Of a stretch of 64,000 bases of DNA, positions 62,937 through 64,000 are shown piece after piece. The translations under genes and the position numbers were made by a program. The notes under the pieces are model-generated. The model saw nothing but the letters and a program-made list of their open reading frames with translations. It was not told the origin of the DNA and did not search any database. The stretch's first letter is position 1. Each line of letters opens with the position of its first letter. Location of the stretch: the NCBI GenBank assembly GCA_036583965.1, contig JAZBQD010000019.1:20897085-20961084 (forward strand), read 5' to 3'. Source of the DNA: Prunella strophiata (lineage: Eukaryota; Chordata; Aves; Passeriformes; Prunellidae).

Positions 62937-63155
62937 CTAATAAATACAGAAACTGCTGATATACTTCCACTGGAGCCTTTTTTATTATTTCAGATAGCAG
63001 GTTGAAGCCAGCATGGTCTAGGAACAGCACATTGTCTTCTGCCTGTTTCTGTCTCCAACAGGTGACAGTTATCACCAATTCCTTCTTAGATAATTTTGCC
63101 ATTGGCAAGCCCTCTATTTCCCCAGAAGCAATTATAAACTGGTTACTCTTGTTTC
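62937..63155 (-). other. Exon-like open block of 219 nt, unidentified protein fragment
   Basis: The minus strand has an acceptor-like TTATATCTTAAG, then 219 nt open in one frame, then TTATTAG followed by GTAAAA. Both ends are phase 1 and the length is a multiple of three. The peptide looks protein-like: it contains IEGLPMAKLSKKEL, VLFLDHAGFNLLSEIIKKAP and VEVYQQFLYLLG, with amphipathic helical spacing. The frame is bounded by a stop just upstream of the acceptor and continues about 13 codons past the donor. Phase 1 does not fit the phase-0 start of the next NRXN3 exon at 36100. I do not recognise the family. It may be a fragment of a retrocopy, an exon of another transcript, or chance. Confidence 0.3.
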
Positions 63156-64000
63156 CTTAAGATATAAAAAATTTTTGATACTTAGATCTTAAAAGACAGG
63201 AGAAAAAGCTTTCACTTCTTCTCCCCGGTATACTCAGAAAAAGTATGACCCCTGGGAGAGCAGGATTTTTCTTTCATTTAGACTAAAGGAAGAATCCAAA
63301 AACCACATCAAGACTAGTGATGCAGGGAATTGCAGCCCTACATTGGTGATTCCTAAATACTATAGTAAAATATACCTTTTTTAGCTGAAGCAGAGGAGGC
63401 CTAATTTTCCAGAGTCAAACCAGATGGGCTCCAGTCCAATTCAGCTCTATAATCTCACTTACTAGACTTGTCATAAATTTTATCATATTCTGATTTATCC
63501 CAGACTACAGGCTCATGGGGCTGCTATCCTCCAAAATTGTTCTCTAAATCCTTAGGTCCTATTAATATTGGACTGTAATTTGAATCCTTCTTTCTACCAG
63601 CCTTTTTGCACTAAAGGTCCCCTGCCTTTCTAGCACTCATTCATTTGTTTCTTAATGGGTAATCTTTTAACCCAGTCACTTGTTTCAGAGCTACAAGAAG
63701 CTACACACATGAAAAAATCTGCACAAGTTGGAGGCTTTGCTTCATCTTCATGCCTCTGATCCTCTAAAATACTCTTGGGTACAGGCAGTTCAAATAACAC
63801 AATGAAGAAAATTATTTGTGCCTTCATCTGTGTCAGTTTTGGTTTTCTATACCTTTTTTTGACCTTTAGAGCACATAGGAGGTTGTTTACTCACAAGCAT
63901 TTCTGACCACATATAAAACAATGATGGAAGCAGCATAACCTCTTGTAGCACTCACACAGAATATTACCACTACCTGCTACAGAAAGTTTTGCAACAGATT

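Larger units (their letters stand above)
36101..64000 (-). other. NRXN3: NRXN3 intron 5' of the LNS6 exon
   Basis: At least 27.9 kb of intron reaching the window edge. The upstream LNS6 exon (the part that ends in LHI) and the beta-neurexin first exon with its promoter were searched for by eye and not seen. It contains the hairpin, the two exon-like blocks, one CR1 fragment and long A runs; the rest is unremarkable. Confidence 0.85.

Noticed and set aside
36101..64000. Beta-neurexin promoter and first exon
   Set aside because: No CpG island, signal peptide or His-rich beta-specific segment was seen, and the preceding LNS6 exon was also not found.

Overview
The window is a vertebrate, almost certainly avian, genomic segment lying inside one very large gene: neurexin-3 (NRXN3), transcribed on the minus strand from high to low coordinates. 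The avian call rests on several CR1 LINE copies with the 3' end typical of bird CR1, together with AT-rich, repeat-poor introns. The NRXN3 call, rather than NRXN1 or NRXN2, rests on paralogue-specific residues in three exons, such as [31 protein letters not shown] and [11 protein letters not shown].

Layout in transcript order: 64000-36101 is intron 5' of the first exon. It holds a long foldback hairpin (60291-60450), an exon-like 219-nt open block of unknown identity (62937-63155), a CpG-rich exon-like island (about 54443-54624) and a CR1 fragment. Exon A (35929-36100) encodes the middle of the sixth LNS domain (LNS6). The following intron of about 22 kb carries a 1.4-kb CR1 copy, a 218-bp perfect (GAGAA)n array, a second CR1 tail and a MIR-like SINE relic. 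Exon B (13832-13921) is the 90-nt alternative exon of splice site 4 (AS4/SS4), with an A-interrupted acceptor and a dense cluster of UAAA motifs downstream, as expected for control by SAM68/SLM-type STAR proteins. Exon C (7235-7542) completes LNS6 and enters the Thr-rich stalk. The remaining 7.2 kb is the intron of the splice-site-5 region and contains a candidate alternative exon with early stops.

The exons work as one unit. A joins B and B joins C, or A joins C directly, all at phase-1 junctions, so AS4 adds 30 residues in frame. This choice is known to select postsynaptic partners: LRRTMs without the insert, cerebellin-GluD with it. Exon C ends in phase 0 at the splice-site-5 boundary, where NRXN3 is known to make membrane-bound or secreted forms.

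The most interesting new candidate is a 57-nt open block at 8810-8866, between the AS4 exon and exon C. It has good splice sites, matching phase-1 ends and a cluster of CpGs in otherwise CpG-poor intron. If spliced, it would add 19 residues at the same LNS6 loop as AS4. No complete independent gene, tRNA, rRNA, CRISPR array or promoter CpG island was recognised.
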